Numbered from the stretch's first letter, positions 18,096 to 25,943 are shown. The stretch: DNA of 28,251 nucleotides from XYD12-FULL-36-8 sp041739035 (GCA_041739035.1 JBGSOQ010000053.1:1-28251), one strand, 5' to 3'. Numbers and translations are program-made. The notes: generated from the letters alone by a model not told the origin.

Positions 18096-18515
18096 CTAAA
18101 ATTTTAGTTTTATTGATATTAATTCTTTTACAAACTCAATATTTTTTTTATTGTTCATTAGAAGCGTTAATCCACGAATTTTGCCGAATCTTTTACCGTT
18201 TTTAAACTGATTTTTTAATGAATCTGAGATTTTACTTTTCATAATAGCCGGTTCAGCTTTATCACCAAAGTAAAAAGTGATTTTGAATGAATTCTTTATA
18301 ATTGAAAGCCAAAATATTGTTTTTGCCTTCTTAGTGATTTTTAGCAGCCAACTTTGGCCGTCTTTGTAATATCTCCATTGTTCAGAAAAGTCGGGATGAT
18401 TTGAATGAATGTGTTTGAAAATTGATTCCCATATTACTTTAGTTTTACCGATATGAGAAAAAATAATTTCTTCGGAAGGGAATTGATTTTTGTCAGTCAG
18501 AACTAACAGATCCAT
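18096..18515 (-). CDS. DUF3788 family protein
   Basis: A 139-residue cytoplasmic protein resembling the DUF3788 family. The features are an N-terminal region leading to KTKVIWESIFKHIHSNHP, the central EQWRYYKDGQSWLLKITKKAKTIFWLSI (about 46-73) and ITFYFGDKAEPAI (about 79-91). Its role in the family is not established; distant similarity to small ligand-handling YdhG/DUF1801-like folds has been suggested for related groups. The start ATG at 18515 is preceded by AAAGGAG at 5-nt spacing, a strong ribosome binding site. It lies 54 bp downstream of the SnoaL-like gene on the same strand and may share its transcript. Confidence 0.75.
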   Translation of the reverse strand: MDLLVLTDKNQFPSEEIIFSHIGKTKVIWESIFKHIHSNHPDFSEQWRYYKDGQSWLLKITKKAKTIFWLSIIKNSFKITFYFGDKAEPAIMKSKISDSLKNQFKNGKRFGKIRGLTLLMNNKKNIEFVKELISIKLKF

Positions 18516-18569
18516 TTATTCTCCTTTTCGCAACTGTGCAAGTTCAACTTAGAAAAAATATTCTAATAT

Positions 18570-18953
18570 TTAAAGCATGCGTGGAATTTGGGATGAATGA
18601 TGATGAATAATTGGACTTGGCAGAGCAAGATTTAATACATAACTGAATCTGGCTTCAAAAGTAAGCGGCTCATCATCAACAGAAAATCGCCAGCAATAAA
18701 TTCCGCTTAAGGCATATACATTTTCTTGAATTTTCTGAACAATCAATGTTCTTTTGTGCAGTTCTACACTAAGCTGTTCACGCTTTCCAAGTCTTATAAA
18801 GTACTCTTGAATATCGTCCGGAGTTTTCAATAATCTGTTAGAAAATGTTGGAATGAGTACAGCCTTCTTATCGTATAAAGCAAAGAGATTCGCAATATCT
18901 CCTTTATTAACAGCATCTAACCATTCATTAAGAATTTCTTCCGGGTTTTTCAT
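18570..18953 (-). CDS. SnoaL/NTF2-like domain protein
   Basis: A 127-residue cone-shaped-barrel (NTF2-like, SnoaL/DUF4440-type) protein. It begins NPEEILNEWLDAVNKGDIANLFALYDKKAVLIPTFSNRL, the usual helix-turn-strand opening, and continues TPDDIQEYFIRLGKRE. It ends in FEARFSYVLNLALPSPIIHHHSSQIP, a segment typical of the calcium/calmodulin-kinase-II-association-like subgroup. Members are small isomerases, hydrolases or ligand binders; no catalytic residue can be assigned. The ATG at 18953 follows AAAGGAAG at a good distance. It sits 85 bp after the NAD(P)-binding gene, so a small accessory operon is possible. Confidence 0.8.
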   Translation of the reverse strand: MKNPEEILNEWLDAVNKGDIANLFALYDKKAVLIPTFSNRLLKTPDDIQEYFIRLGKREQLSVELHKRTLIVQKIQENVYALSGIYCWRFSVDDEPLTFEARFSYVLNLALPSPIIHHHSSQIPRML

Positions 18954-19038
18954 AATTATCTTCCTTTACTTTACTTTTCAGAATAATAAAACCAATATCA
19001 TTATAAATGCAAATACGAAAAAAGCGTTAGCAGGATTC

Positions 19039-19752
19039 TTATTCTTTGTTGTAGATAACCGGAGTTTTATGCTTCCATTCCTGCCACAATTTATCATTTG
19101 TTACCAGCTCTGCCATAAAATGACTGACATTTATTCTGCTTGTTTTGCCGGAGTTAAAAATGGCACTTCGTATTTTATGATTATGAATTTCATATTTACT
19201 TACTTTTTCTTCATTGAAAAGCGAATCGGGGCGGACTGCTACCCACTCAATGTTGGTTTTTGAGCTCATTTTGTAGACAAGATGATCAGCTGCAAGCATA
19301 TTATCTTTGTGGGGAGGTAATACTACTTCTAATAACGAGAATACTATCTTTTCACCGAAAGAGTTTACTTCTCCAATCTTTCTGTTTGTATATGCCGTTG
19401 TGCTCATTAATATGAACTTTTGGTTCAGGTTTAAGGATTGAAAGGCCTCAATTATTTTCGAAACGGTATTGGAAACTAGCTTACGTGGTGAGCCAAAAAT
19501 CCCTTTAAAACTTATATTGTGGCCAAGGCAACAGATAACAGAATCACAATCTTTTACAAGGTCTTTGATTTTTGCAATCTCAAAGTCATATATATTTCCT
19601 TTTATTATCTCAATGCTTTTATCATCTAATATTTGGCTAGGTATAATGGCAGATTCTCTCACAACTACTCGAACTTGAATGTTCCTCTTTACAAGCTGCT
19701 GAACTACCAATTTGCCCGTTGCTCCGCTAGCGCCCAAAACAAGTGTTTTCAT
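19039..19752 (-). CDS. NAD(P)H-binding atypical SDR / NmrA-like protein
   Basis: A 237-residue Rossmann protein. The N-terminus MKTLVLGASGATGKLVVQQLVKR carries the GxxGxxG dinucleotide motif (7-13). SVICCLGHNI (about 71-80) and FILMSTTAYTN (about 113-123) follow, and the region WVAVRPDSLFNEE corresponds to the RP motif of atypical SDRs (family a5, NAD(P)-bd). The catalytic Tyr-xxx-Lys of classical SDRs is not evident, so it may be a reductase of quinones or biliverdin-like substrates, or a redox sensor. GGGAGG lies 6 nt before the ATG. It directly follows the DUF6064 cassette's attC-like site (R'' at 19784-19790) and may be the last cassette; its own attC is not recognised. Confidence 0.85.
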   Translation of the reverse strand: MKTLVLGASGATGKLVVQQLVKRNIQVRVVVRESAIIPSQILDDKSIEIIKGNIYDFEIAKIKDLVKDCDSVICCLGHNISFKGIFGSPRKLVSNTVSKIIEAFQSLNLNQKFILMSTTAYTNRKIGEVNSFGEKIVFSLLEVVLPPHKDNMLAADHLVYKMSSKTNIEWVAVRPDSLFNEEKVSKYEIHNHKIRSAIFNSGKTSRINVSHFMAELVTNDKLWQEWKHKTPVIYNKE

Positions 19753-19783
19753 ATTGGCCTCCCATTGAATAAATATATTATAC

Positions 19784-20036
19784 GCCTATCGATGTTGCGG
19801 TCAAGCTGCTGCCCATAACCACAATGCCGATGATTAAGCCGAAGGTGCGTAAATTGTTTTTTCATACGCACCGAAGGCAAGTTTACCAGCCTCTGGCTGG
19901 TTAATTAATTATCCCAAAGGGATCCCTTCGGGAGAACGAACACCTCTAACAAAAACTTTTTACAGAACGACTAACCAGAAAATCTCTAAAATGCCGAATG
20001 CGATTTCGCAGTCAGCTCGAGGCACGGGTTATACGG
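19784..20036 (-). repeat. attC-like site of the DUF6064 cassette (about 253 bp)
   Basis: On the minus strand, R' CCGTATAAC (20036-20028) follows the stop by one base. L' (20020-20008, with AGCTG-A-CTGC) pairs with L'' (19812-19801, GCAGCAGCTTGA) leaving one extrahelical A. The far box GATAGGC (19790-19784) is one base off GTTAGGC. The interior holds hairpins: GGTGCGTA/TACGCACC (19845-19873), CCAGCC/GGCTGG (19887-19901) and CCCAAAGGG with CCCTTCGGG. Most of the interior is shared with the site at 22484-22798. Confidence 0.7.
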
Positions 20037-20037
20037 T

Positions 20038-20685
20038 TTATGCATTTACAAACATTTTTTTGTTTTGAATTAATAATAAAACAAAACCTAAAACTCCAGC
20101 AATCAATAATCCATAATCTTCATAAATAGACAAATTCATCGCAGCACCAAATCCAATTATTGACCATAATAGAGGTATAATTAAAATTAAAACGGATATT
20201 TTTTTATTCACAAAAAGCAATAATCCAAAGGTAAATATTGTCGTTGGACAGGGTAAACCAAATGTTGGCGAATTAGGATATTGGTGCCCAAGCAGATGAC
20301 CTAATATCGGGTAGATAATCAAAGCGTATAAGATAAAAATTACACCAATGTAACTGTAAATATTATTTCGATATTCAAACGAAAGGTTGCCTTTTATTAT
20401 GCCATAAATTGCAAATAATACTCCTTGAATAATAAATAGTATTCCAAAAAAGTACGCTGCTTTGTTAATAGTGGAAAAGAAAATGATATGATAAACAATT
20501 CCAATCCAAAGCCAGAAAAATGATAAAATGCCAGCAATAAATTTGTTACTATTACGTTGAGGTTTGAAAAGTAAATAGATACAAATAAATGCAATTATGT
20601 AAAAGATAATTTGGAGTGGAAAGACCGCCTCGTTATAAGATTTGAATACATTTAAAAAATCTTCAATTGTAAAAGGGAATTGCAT
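20038..20685 (-). CDS. DUF6064-like polytopic membrane protein (cassette gene)
   Basis: A 215-residue protein with about seven hydrophobic segments. It opens MQFPFTIEDFLNVFKSYNEAVFPLQII and contains FFWLWIGIVYHIIFFSTINKAAYFFGILF (about 54-82) and GHQYPNSPTFGLPCPTTIFTFGLLLF (about 133-158), a signature I associate with DUF6064 proteins. Function unknown. The ATG is preceded by AGGAG at 8-nt spacing. The stop codon is one base from an attC R' box (CCGTATAAC), and a near-copy of its complement (TTTATACGG, 8/9) lies ahead of the gene at 20744-20736. This compact gene-plus-recombination-site unit reads as an integron cassette. Confidence 0.8.
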   Translation of the reverse strand: MQFPFTIEDFLNVFKSYNEAVFPLQIIFYIIAFICIYLLFKPQRNSNKFIAGILSFFWLWIGIVYHIIFFSTINKAAYFFGILFIIQGVLFAIYGIIKGNLSFEYRNNIYSYIGVIFILYALIIYPILGHLLGHQYPNSPTFGLPCPTTIFTFGLLLFVNKKISVLILIIPLLWSIIGFGAAMNLSIYEDYGLLIAGVLGFVLLLIQNKKMFVNA

Positions 20686-20735
20686 TTTTTCAACTCCTAT
20701 TTAATTTATAAAATATTTCTGAAATAAATTTTCAA

Positions 20736-20927
20736 CCGTATAAAGACGTGGTTGGTAAGACGCAGCCTATAACAACACTGCCAAATTGATAAACAAATTT
20801 TTATTTACTGCGTAACTCACATTTATAATTACAGCCAAACAGCAAAGCCAAAACGGTAATACAAACTTTATAATTACACAAATGTCGAATGCGAAAACGC
20901 TGTCGCCTTGAGCAACTTGTTATAAGC
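20736..20927 (-). repeat. attC-like site of the AbiV cassette (about 192 bp)
   Basis: R' GCTTATAAC (20927-20919) lies 4 nt after the AbiV stop and is the exact complement of the cassette-start box GTTATAAGC (21614-21606). L' AAGGCG-A-CAGC (20909-20899) pairs with L'' GCTGCGTCTT (20766-20757) leaving an extrahelical A, with one G/T change. An inner conserved segment TCGCATTCGACA matches the other sites. The far R'' is probably 20744-20736, although its first base is T, not G. Confidence 0.7.
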
Positions 20928-20931
20928 GATC

Positions 20932-21552
20932 TTAATAAAAAGTTCTGGTATAACTTTGCATTAGCTTTTTCAATAATTGATTGATTTTTTTAGACATTCT
21001 GGCATCATTACTAGAAGGAATATTTATATTATCATTTCCATTTAATGAAACATAAAAACCATTCTGCTTTATTGCTTCCAAATTATTAATTAGTTCAAAA
21101 TCTTTTGACCATTTTTTTATTGTAAAATAATTATCAGTAATATCAGCAAAATGATCAAATTTTTTTTTACTCCTATTATACTCCAAAACTTTTGAGTCTT
21201 GATCAAGAATTCTTTTAAGTTCACTGCGTTCGAAACTAGTAAAATTCGAGAGCACAGTGAACATTATTGCAATATTTTGTTTTGATATATGATTTCTTTG
21301 CAAGTCGGATAATAATTCATCTGGATCATATTGAATGCGTCCCTTAATATTTACTACTTTTTCGAATGCTAAAATTCCGTAACCAATATGTTTACCAAAC
21401 TCTTCAATACCCAAGACTGCCAATGACTGTGAATGACCGTAATTTCTCATTTTATATAATAGATTTGCCTCAAATTGAAAATCCTTACAATTTTTTAAAG
21501 CAGCTTTGGAAGCTTCGACCAAACCGTTTCGACTAATCGAACAAAAATTCAT
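20932..21552 (-). CDS. AbiV-family abortive-infection (HEPN-like) protein (cassette gene)
   Basis: A 206-residue soluble helical protein. The N-terminal pattern, helix with Ala/Leu repeats followed by SQSLAVLGIEEFGKHIGYG (about residues 40-58), matches AbiV, a phage-resistance family first described in Lactococcus, where it blocks phage translation after sensing an early phage protein. The C-terminal half (120-206) is charged and less conserved. Start is ATG 21552 (a TTG two codons upstream is possible); the ribosome binding site is weak. The gene is bracketed by perfectly complementary 9-bp boxes (21614-21606 and 20927-20919), the hallmark of one integron cassette. A defence role is inferred from family membership. 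Confidence 0.8.
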   Translation of the reverse strand: MNFCSISRNGLVEASKAALKNCKDFQFEANLLYKMRNYGHSQSLAVLGIEEFGKHIGYGILAFEKVVNIKGRIQYDPDELLSDLQRNHISKQNIAIMFTVLSNFTSFERSELKRILDQDSKVLEYNRSKKKFDHFADITDNYFTIKKWSKDFELINNLEAIKQNGFYVSLNGNDNINIPSSNDARMSKKINQLLKKLMQSYTRTFY

Positions 21553-21605
21553 TTGCAAAAATCTATTTAATGAAAATATATTTTTTAATTAGTGATAATT
21601 GCCAA

Positions 21606-21728
21606 GCTTATAACTATTACTTATACTGCATGGAATCAATAACTCAGGAACGTAGTTATGCAAGCAGTTGCTTATCCACCTTCCAATTTCTTTGAATTTG
21701 CTACTATTTCGGCAATATTTTTATACAA
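21606..21728 (-). repeat. attC-like site of the GNAT cassette, containing one copy of a 92-bp repeat
   Basis: R'' GTTATAAGC is at 21614-21606. R' is probably TTGTATAAA at 21728-21720, just after the GNAT stop (expected GCGTATAAC from the cassette start), although GCATAAC at 21661-21655 is an alternative giving a site of about 56 bp. Bases 21611-21702 are 91/92 identical to 26839-26930. Sequence diverges right at the R'' triplet, as expected where different cassettes join a common attC. Confidence 0.6.
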
Positions 21729-21742
21729 TGTTGTGTCTACAT

Positions 21743-22303
21743 TTATTTTATTTTTTTTCTCATAACATAATAATCATCATACTCTTTATTTATCTTGAAA
21801 TCGTATCTTTTATATAATTCCAACGGTCCTTTGAAATTACTCTCGCTCGATTCTCCTTTTCTAGGATATGCTTCAAGATAATCATAGTCAGCATTCGAGT
21901 AATCCTCAATGATTTTTTCAAGAATCATTTGAGCAATCCCTTGTCTTCTATAATCGGGATGTATTAAAAAGCAAACGATTGAACAAACTTTATCATCAGG
22001 ATTATCAATCAAATCATAGTCTCTTAATAAGCTTTGATAATTCGATCTGTTATTTGCATTGCACCATCCAATCGGTTTATCATTTTCAAAGACCAAATAA
22101 CCTCTCAACTCATTCTCGTTGATACGATTTATAATCATGGCACGGCTGGCTTCACGAGTACATGTTTCCACATCTCCAAGGAAGTGATAGTCGTTACAAT
22201 AACATTTTGACCAATCAGGGTTTTCTTTGTGAATCATATTGTCAAAAAGAAACAAGTAATCGTCTTTTAAATCTTTAGTCAAATGTCTTATTTCAATATT
22301 CAT
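21743..22303 (-). CDS. GNAT-family N-acetyltransferase (cassette gene)
   Basis: A 186-residue acyl-CoA-dependent acetyltransferase. The acetyl-CoA-binding motif A is visible in IVCFLIHPDYRRQGIAQMILEKII (about 108-131, with RRQGIA), preceded by a strand pair GYLVFENDKPIGWCNANNRSNYQ. The C-terminal LELYKRYDFKINKEYDDYYVMRKK is motif B-like. An N-terminal cluster CYCNDYHF (about 35-42) is found in a GNAT subgroup of unknown substrate. ATG 22303 is preceded by AAGGA; a GTG 33 nt upstream is less likely. It is bordered by attC-like sites on both sides. Antibiotic, protein or small-molecule substrates are all possible. Confidence 0.87.
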   Translation of the reverse strand: MNIEIRHLTKDLKDDYLFLFDNMIHKENPDWSKCYCNDYHFLGDVETCTREASRAMIINRINENELRGYLVFENDKPIGWCNANNRSNYQSLLRDYDLIDNPDDKVCSIVCFLIHPDYRRQGIAQMILEKIIEDYSNADYDYLEAYPRKGESSESNFKGPLELYKRYDFKINKEYDDYYVMRKKIK

Positions 22304-22483
22304 TCTATTGATTCCTTGGTTTTTGATATAGAACACAACATGCTTGTATATTCTATTATTCTTTTACCACCAAATTAGCGGTATAAACACAATTGTTAAT
22401 ATTTTTCTTTTAAAGTTGAATTAACAATTCAAACAGATACTTACAATTTGGCATACTACTCTAGCAAAATACTTTTATTCAGA

Positions 22484-22798
22484 GCGTATAACGGTATTGC
22501 GGTTAAGCTGCTGCCCAGAACCACAATGCTGATTATTAAGCTGTAGGTGCTTATTTTGTTTTCATAAGCACCGAAGGCAAGTTTACCAACCTCTGGCTGG
22601 TTAATTATTATCCCAAAGGGAACCCTTCGGGAGAACGAACACTTAGAACAACAAACTATAACAAAAACACAATTTCAAAAATCACAAATCCGCTGAACTA
22701 AAATAGCCTGCCCCGACTTATCGGGGGCGGTCGGTGTTGACCAAAGGACTCTTCCGAAGGAACTCCTTTGGCGCTTCGGAGGGGCGCTTGTTAGGCAT
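22484..22798 (-). repeat. attC-like site downstream of the SpoIIE phosphatase gene (about 315 bp)
   Basis: R' ATGCCTAAC (22798-22790) and R'' GTTATACGC (22492-22484) bound the site. L' (CCG-A-CCGCCC, within 22734-22723) faces L'' (22516-22507). Its two C/A mismatches on this strand become G-T wobbles on the window plus strand, the cassette bottom strand. The hairpin GGTGCTTA/TAAGCACC (22545-22571) is a compensated version of that at 19845-19873. A palindrome-rich insert of about 47 bp (22741-22787, CCAAAGGA/TCCTTTGG) sits between R' and L'. Confidence 0.7.
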
Positions 22799-22887
22799 AT
22801 TATTAGACCAGCCACAAAGACTTTACAAAATATTTTTTATTTTTTAATAAATTTCAAACTGTTTTCCAAATCGGGTAATATGTATGG

Positions 22888-24300
22888 TTATTTCTTGAGC
22901 CTAAAAGCAACAAGGGTAATATCGTGGTTTTGTCTATTTTCTTTTCTCCATTCCTCACCAGCTAAAATTAATTTGTTTACAATTTCATTAACCGATTCAC
23001 CGGCATTCTCTAAAATTATTTCTTTTAATCTTTCCTCACCTAAAGATTCTTTGTTCTTGTTGAATAGTTCGGGAAGTCCATCTGTCATAAGGACAACTGT
23101 ATCGCCACTTTCCAATTCTATATCTACTGTTTCATACGGATACGATTCTACTGCACCAAGCGGCATTCCTTTTATTTTATATTTTTCAACTGTATTTGTT
23201 TTCTTCCGGTAGACCATTAAAGGTGGTATGCCTGCCGAAGATATTTTTAAATTGCGTCCATTAATTTTTACAAGCATAAGAGCCATATAAAGATTTTTTA
23301 ATTTCATCTGTTTAATTGTACGTGAACAGCTATTTAGAAAATTTTTAATCTCCATATTATTTATATGAGTCAGGAACAAACTTTTAATAATCGCTACCAT
23401 CATTCCGGCTTTCATACCGTGATCTGTTGCATCACCTATAACAATTGATAATTCATTATTCTCTGAAATAAAATAATCATAATAATCACCACCCACTTCT
23501 GTAGCAGGACGCATATCGAAACAAAATTCGTAATTTTTTAGATTAGTTATGCATTGTGGTAAAAGAGATAATTGTAATTCACGAGCTTCATTTAATTCTT
23601 TAGTTTTTCGGTTATCCTCCGCTTCAAGAACTCGTTGGGCAATTTCCATTTCTTTCGCTTCACGTTCTTTTATTAATATCATCATATTCGCTCTTGCAAA
23701 ATCTCTAGCTAAATAAATCGAGGCAAAAACTATCAGACAGAGAAATCCAAAAGGATAACCGTTAGTAATTTCTCTGAACGGTTCCATCAATCCGAGGTCC
23801 AATAATAAATCGTAAGTAGAAAAAAGAAATAACAAAAAGAAACCAGTTGCTATAATCCAGGCGCCATATTTTTTATTTTTTATAGCATATATTAAAATTC
23901 TAACTGCTTCAATAGTTGCAATAACGAGAGGAATTTGCACATATTCAAAATTGTTAATTGGATTGAGCACAGCAAAAAATCCCGTTATCGCTAGTGCGGC
24001 AACTATTAGCCAGAAATATTTCGGGATGTTAAAATTAAAAGCGTAGTAGAGAAAAAGAAGCGCAAATACTGAGTTGTATGGCATTACTGCCCTATGAAGC
24101 CTTAAATATAAAAATGCCCCCTGATCCGGAGTAAGTAAAGAAGCCTGGTAATCAAAGAATATGTTTAAGGCATATAAGAAAAGAAAGATGGCAAAAAATA
24201 AATTGCTTTTGAACCGACGATTATATAAAAATAATATTAGATGTAATATTCCGAAGGAAACTGCAACAGTTGAAAAAAATATTTGTTGATATAAAAACAT
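22888..24300 (-). CDS. Membrane-bound SpoIIE/RsbU-type PP2C serine phosphatase
   Basis: A 470-residue protein with about seven N-terminal transmembrane segments (residues 5-205) of a 7TM sensor type. A coiled linker KEREAKEMEIAQRVLEAEDNRKTKELNEARELQLSLLP (about 210-250) follows, then a C-terminal PP2C SpoIIE phosphatase. Metal-binding motifs are seen in RPATEVGGDYYDYF, VIGDATDHGMKAGMMVA, LMTDGLPELFN and NHDITLVAFRLKK. Such proteins dephosphorylate anti-anti-sigma factors in partner-switching pathways; no partner gene is in the window. Start ATG 24300 has a weak ribosome binding site. It lies between the IS-interrupted attC and the attC at 22484-22798, but its stop is 90 nt from R', longer than in the other cassettes. 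Confidence 0.92.
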   Translation of the reverse strand: MFLYQQIFFSTVAVSFGILHLILFLYNRRFKSNLFFAIFLFLYALNIFFDYQASLLTPDQGAFLYLRLHRAVMPYNSVFALLFLYYAFNFNIPKYFWLIVAALAITGFFAVLNPINNFEYVQIPLVIATIEAVRILIYAIKNKKYGAWIIATGFFLLFLFSTYDLLLDLGLMEPFREITNGYPFGFLCLIVFASIYLARDFARANMMILIKEREAKEMEIAQRVLEAEDNRKTKELNEARELQLSLLPQCITNLKNYEFCFDMRPATEVGGDYYDYFISENNELSIVIGDATDHGMKAGMMVAIIKSLFLTHINNMEIKNFLNSCSRTIKQMKLKNLYMALMLVKINGRNLKISSAGIPPLMVYRKKTNTVEKYKIKGMPLGAVESYPYETVDIELESGDTVVLMTDGLPELFNKNKESLGEERLKEIILENAGESVNEIVNKLILAGEEWRKENRQNHDITLVAFRLKK

Positions 24301-24338
24301 TCTAGATTCTTTATATAAACTAAAAAGTTTTCTAAAGT

Positions 24339-24354
24339 AAGCATAACGGCGTTG
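24339..24354 (-). repeat. R'' end of the DUF4352 cassette's attC, cut off by the IS
   Basis: Minus-strand CAACGCCGTTATGCTT contains the box GTTATGC. It aligns with the R'' ends of the intact sites at 22484 and 19784, and continues the site left at 25944-26156 once the IS is removed. The joined site is about 229 bp. Confidence 0.65.
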
Positions 24355-24372
24355 TCTATAGAAAAGAAAGTC

Positions 24373-24756
24373 AAGGGAAAACAGTTCACCCTTTGGATTT
24401 TTTCATCCCCATTTTCCGACTTCGGTCTCACAGACAATACTCATGTTGATTATTGTTTTTGTTGAACAGCTTCTTTTTTACCATTCCTTTGATTCTATCT
24501 TTCTTTGCTCGTTACTTCTTTTTGTGTTTGTTTTACCAGTCGTCTATCTGAGCTCTCTGTAAGTGGCATTGCCACTTTGGGCTACGGCAAATCTTAGTAT
24601 AAACCGGGAGGGGTTAACCGCGCCTTTGGAATGTTCCCTTTTTATTTCGGGACTTCAAACGCCGTTTTGAACTCTCTCTCCCACACTTTTAGATTTTCTC
24701 AAAAGAAAAATGAGGTTTTGCTTTCTTTAATAATCAACTTTTGTCCGTCTGTCTAT
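24373..24756 (-). ncRNA. Candidate seekRNA/bridge RNA region of the IS1111-type element
   Basis: Noncoding 384 nt between the transposase stop and the 3' subterminal repeat, where IS1111 elements encode their guide RNA. Hairpins: TCAAA/TTTGA (24655-24670), GGAATGTTCC (24628-24637), TCCC/GGGA (24635-24652) and AAGTGGC/GCCACTT (24561-24577). The loop at 24658-24666 reads AACGGCGTT on the minus strand, identical for 9 nt to the target flank at 24345-24353. A weaker TAACCC match to the other flank lies near 24612-24618. RNA ends cannot be set from sequence alone. Confidence 0.5.
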
Positions 24757-25845
24757 TTATGCAACTTCTTTTTCTCTTTTGTTTTCTCTCCACTTGTATG
24801 GTTTATATTTTTCACCGCTCTTTATTATGCCCAAACTTATTTTGGCTATATATCTGGCTAACGCATTCTTCGCATTATATTCCGGCAACTTTTTTTCATT
24901 AAGTAAATAATCATAATATTCTCTCAGCGGATTTTCTGTTGACGCAACTCTTACTGCTGCTGATACATACACTCCTTTCAGACGCCTTGAATATCTTGGT
25001 AATCTTCTTCCGTAACTCCTTCCTCCACTCAGCTTCTCATGCTTTACTAAGCCGCAATAACTCAGATAATGATTGCTGCTCTTAAATCTCCTGCCATCTA
25101 TCACTATTGATATTATTGTTACACTGCTTATCGGACCTAACCCCGGTATACTTTTTAGACTTCTTAGAACTTTGTTCTTTTTACTTATACTCTCGAACTC
25201 TTCCTCGTATTGCTGCTTCCTTTCATGGTATGATTCGATCTTCTCATCAAGCTGGGTTACTATAAATTTATTCACCCGGCTTTCTTCCAACTCCTCTTTC
25301 TTTCTCCATGACTTATTCTCCGCACGATACAATGCCGACTTCTGATTGAGCAATCTTACTCCAGCTCTTACCTCATCATCATAATAACTTACTAGCTTTC
25401 TTAACTCATACATCTCATTTGTGCTGTGGTATACTTCTTTCATCAGTCCGTTCCTTAACAGCTTGCACAATTTACCGGCATCTATTTTATCCGTCTTCGG
25501 GCCATCCGACAACAACCTATTCCGATACGGATCGCAGATAAATATTCTTTCCACATAATCGTACAGCTCTACATATAACCACTGACTCGTCGTTGTCTCT
25601 TCTATCGTTAGTATCTTTTTGCCCTTTAGGCTTGACAGGTACAATTTCAATCCCTTCAGATCTGTTGGGACATCAATTATTTTTGGTTCAATATCTTTTT
25701 TTCCCATCCTTGCAATTGCCATGTTTTTCTCAGACCAATCAACAGCTAGGTAATTATCGTAACCCTCAGTTTCTGTCAAATCCAAAGGATCGTTTCGAAT
25801 ACTATTGTTCTTCTTTATATTTCTGCCTACTTTATTTGCAAACAT
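24757..25845 (-). CDS. IS110/IS1111-family transposase (DEDD recombinase)
   Basis: A 362-residue transposase. The N-terminal RuvC-like DEDD domain shows Asp36 (LAVDWSEKN), Glu82 or Glu83 (LTIEETTTSQW), and Asp119 and Asp122 (PKTDKIDAGKL). A coiled middle region follows (about 165-215). The C-terminal Transposase_20 domain has SIPGLGPISSVTIISIVIDGRRFKSSNHYLSYCGL and SGGRSYGRR, the region supplying the catalytic serine. ATG 25845 is preceded by AAAGGAG. A perfect hairpin (25883-25900, ATTCCG/CGGAAT) in the short leader may block read-in transcription until the circular form joins the ends. No frameshift or truncation is seen, so the element looks active. Integration would be directed by the RNA encoded downstream. 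Confidence 0.93.
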   Translation of the reverse strand: MFANKVGRNIKKNNSIRNDPLDLTETEGYDNYLAVDWSEKNMAIARMGKKDIEPKIIDVPTDLKGLKLYLSSLKGKKILTIEETTTSQWLYVELYDYVERIFICDPYRNRLLSDGPKTDKIDAGKLCKLLRNGLMKEVYHSTNEMYELRKLVSYYDDEVRAGVRLLNQKSALYRAENKSWRKKEELEESRVNKFIVTQLDEKIESYHERKQQYEEEFESISKKNKVLRSLKSIPGLGPISSVTIISIVIDGRRFKSSNHYLSYCGLVKHEKLSGGRSYGRRLPRYSRRLKGVYVSAAVRVASTENPLREYYDYLLNEKKLPEYNAKNALARYIAKISLGIIKSGEKYKPYKWRENKREKEVA

Positions 25846-25943
25846 TTTAGGTCTCCTTTCTTTGTTTGAGATGCCATAATTTATTCCGTTTTTTCGGAAT
25901 ATGCACCTGCAGAGATTGTGAGACCTTCTTTTCTAATTTACCG

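Larger units (their letters stand above)
24355..25943 (-). mobile_element. IS110/IS1111-family insertion sequence inserted in an attC site
   Basis: Boundaries were set by aligning the flanks to intact attC relatives: plus-strand ATAACGGCGTTG before and CCGATAACCCGCC after rejoin into an uninterrupted site at 22486-22512. Just inside lie subterminal inverted repeats TAGAAAAGAAAGTC (24359-24372) and GACCTTCTTTTCTA (25922-25935), complementary at 13 of 14. They leave 4 and 8 bases outside, as in the IS1111 group. No target duplication is seen, as expected for this family. Length is about 1589 bp: short 5' region, transposase, then a 384-nt noncoding 3' region. A known IS1111 subgroup specifically targets attC sites. 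Confidence 0.82.

Noticed and set aside
18985..19038. GCGTTAGCAGG between the SnoaL-like and NAD(P)-binding genes as another attC
   Set aside because: A single box (TGCTAAC on the minus strand) without a matching partner or L' and L'' arms. I could not extend the array past about 19784.
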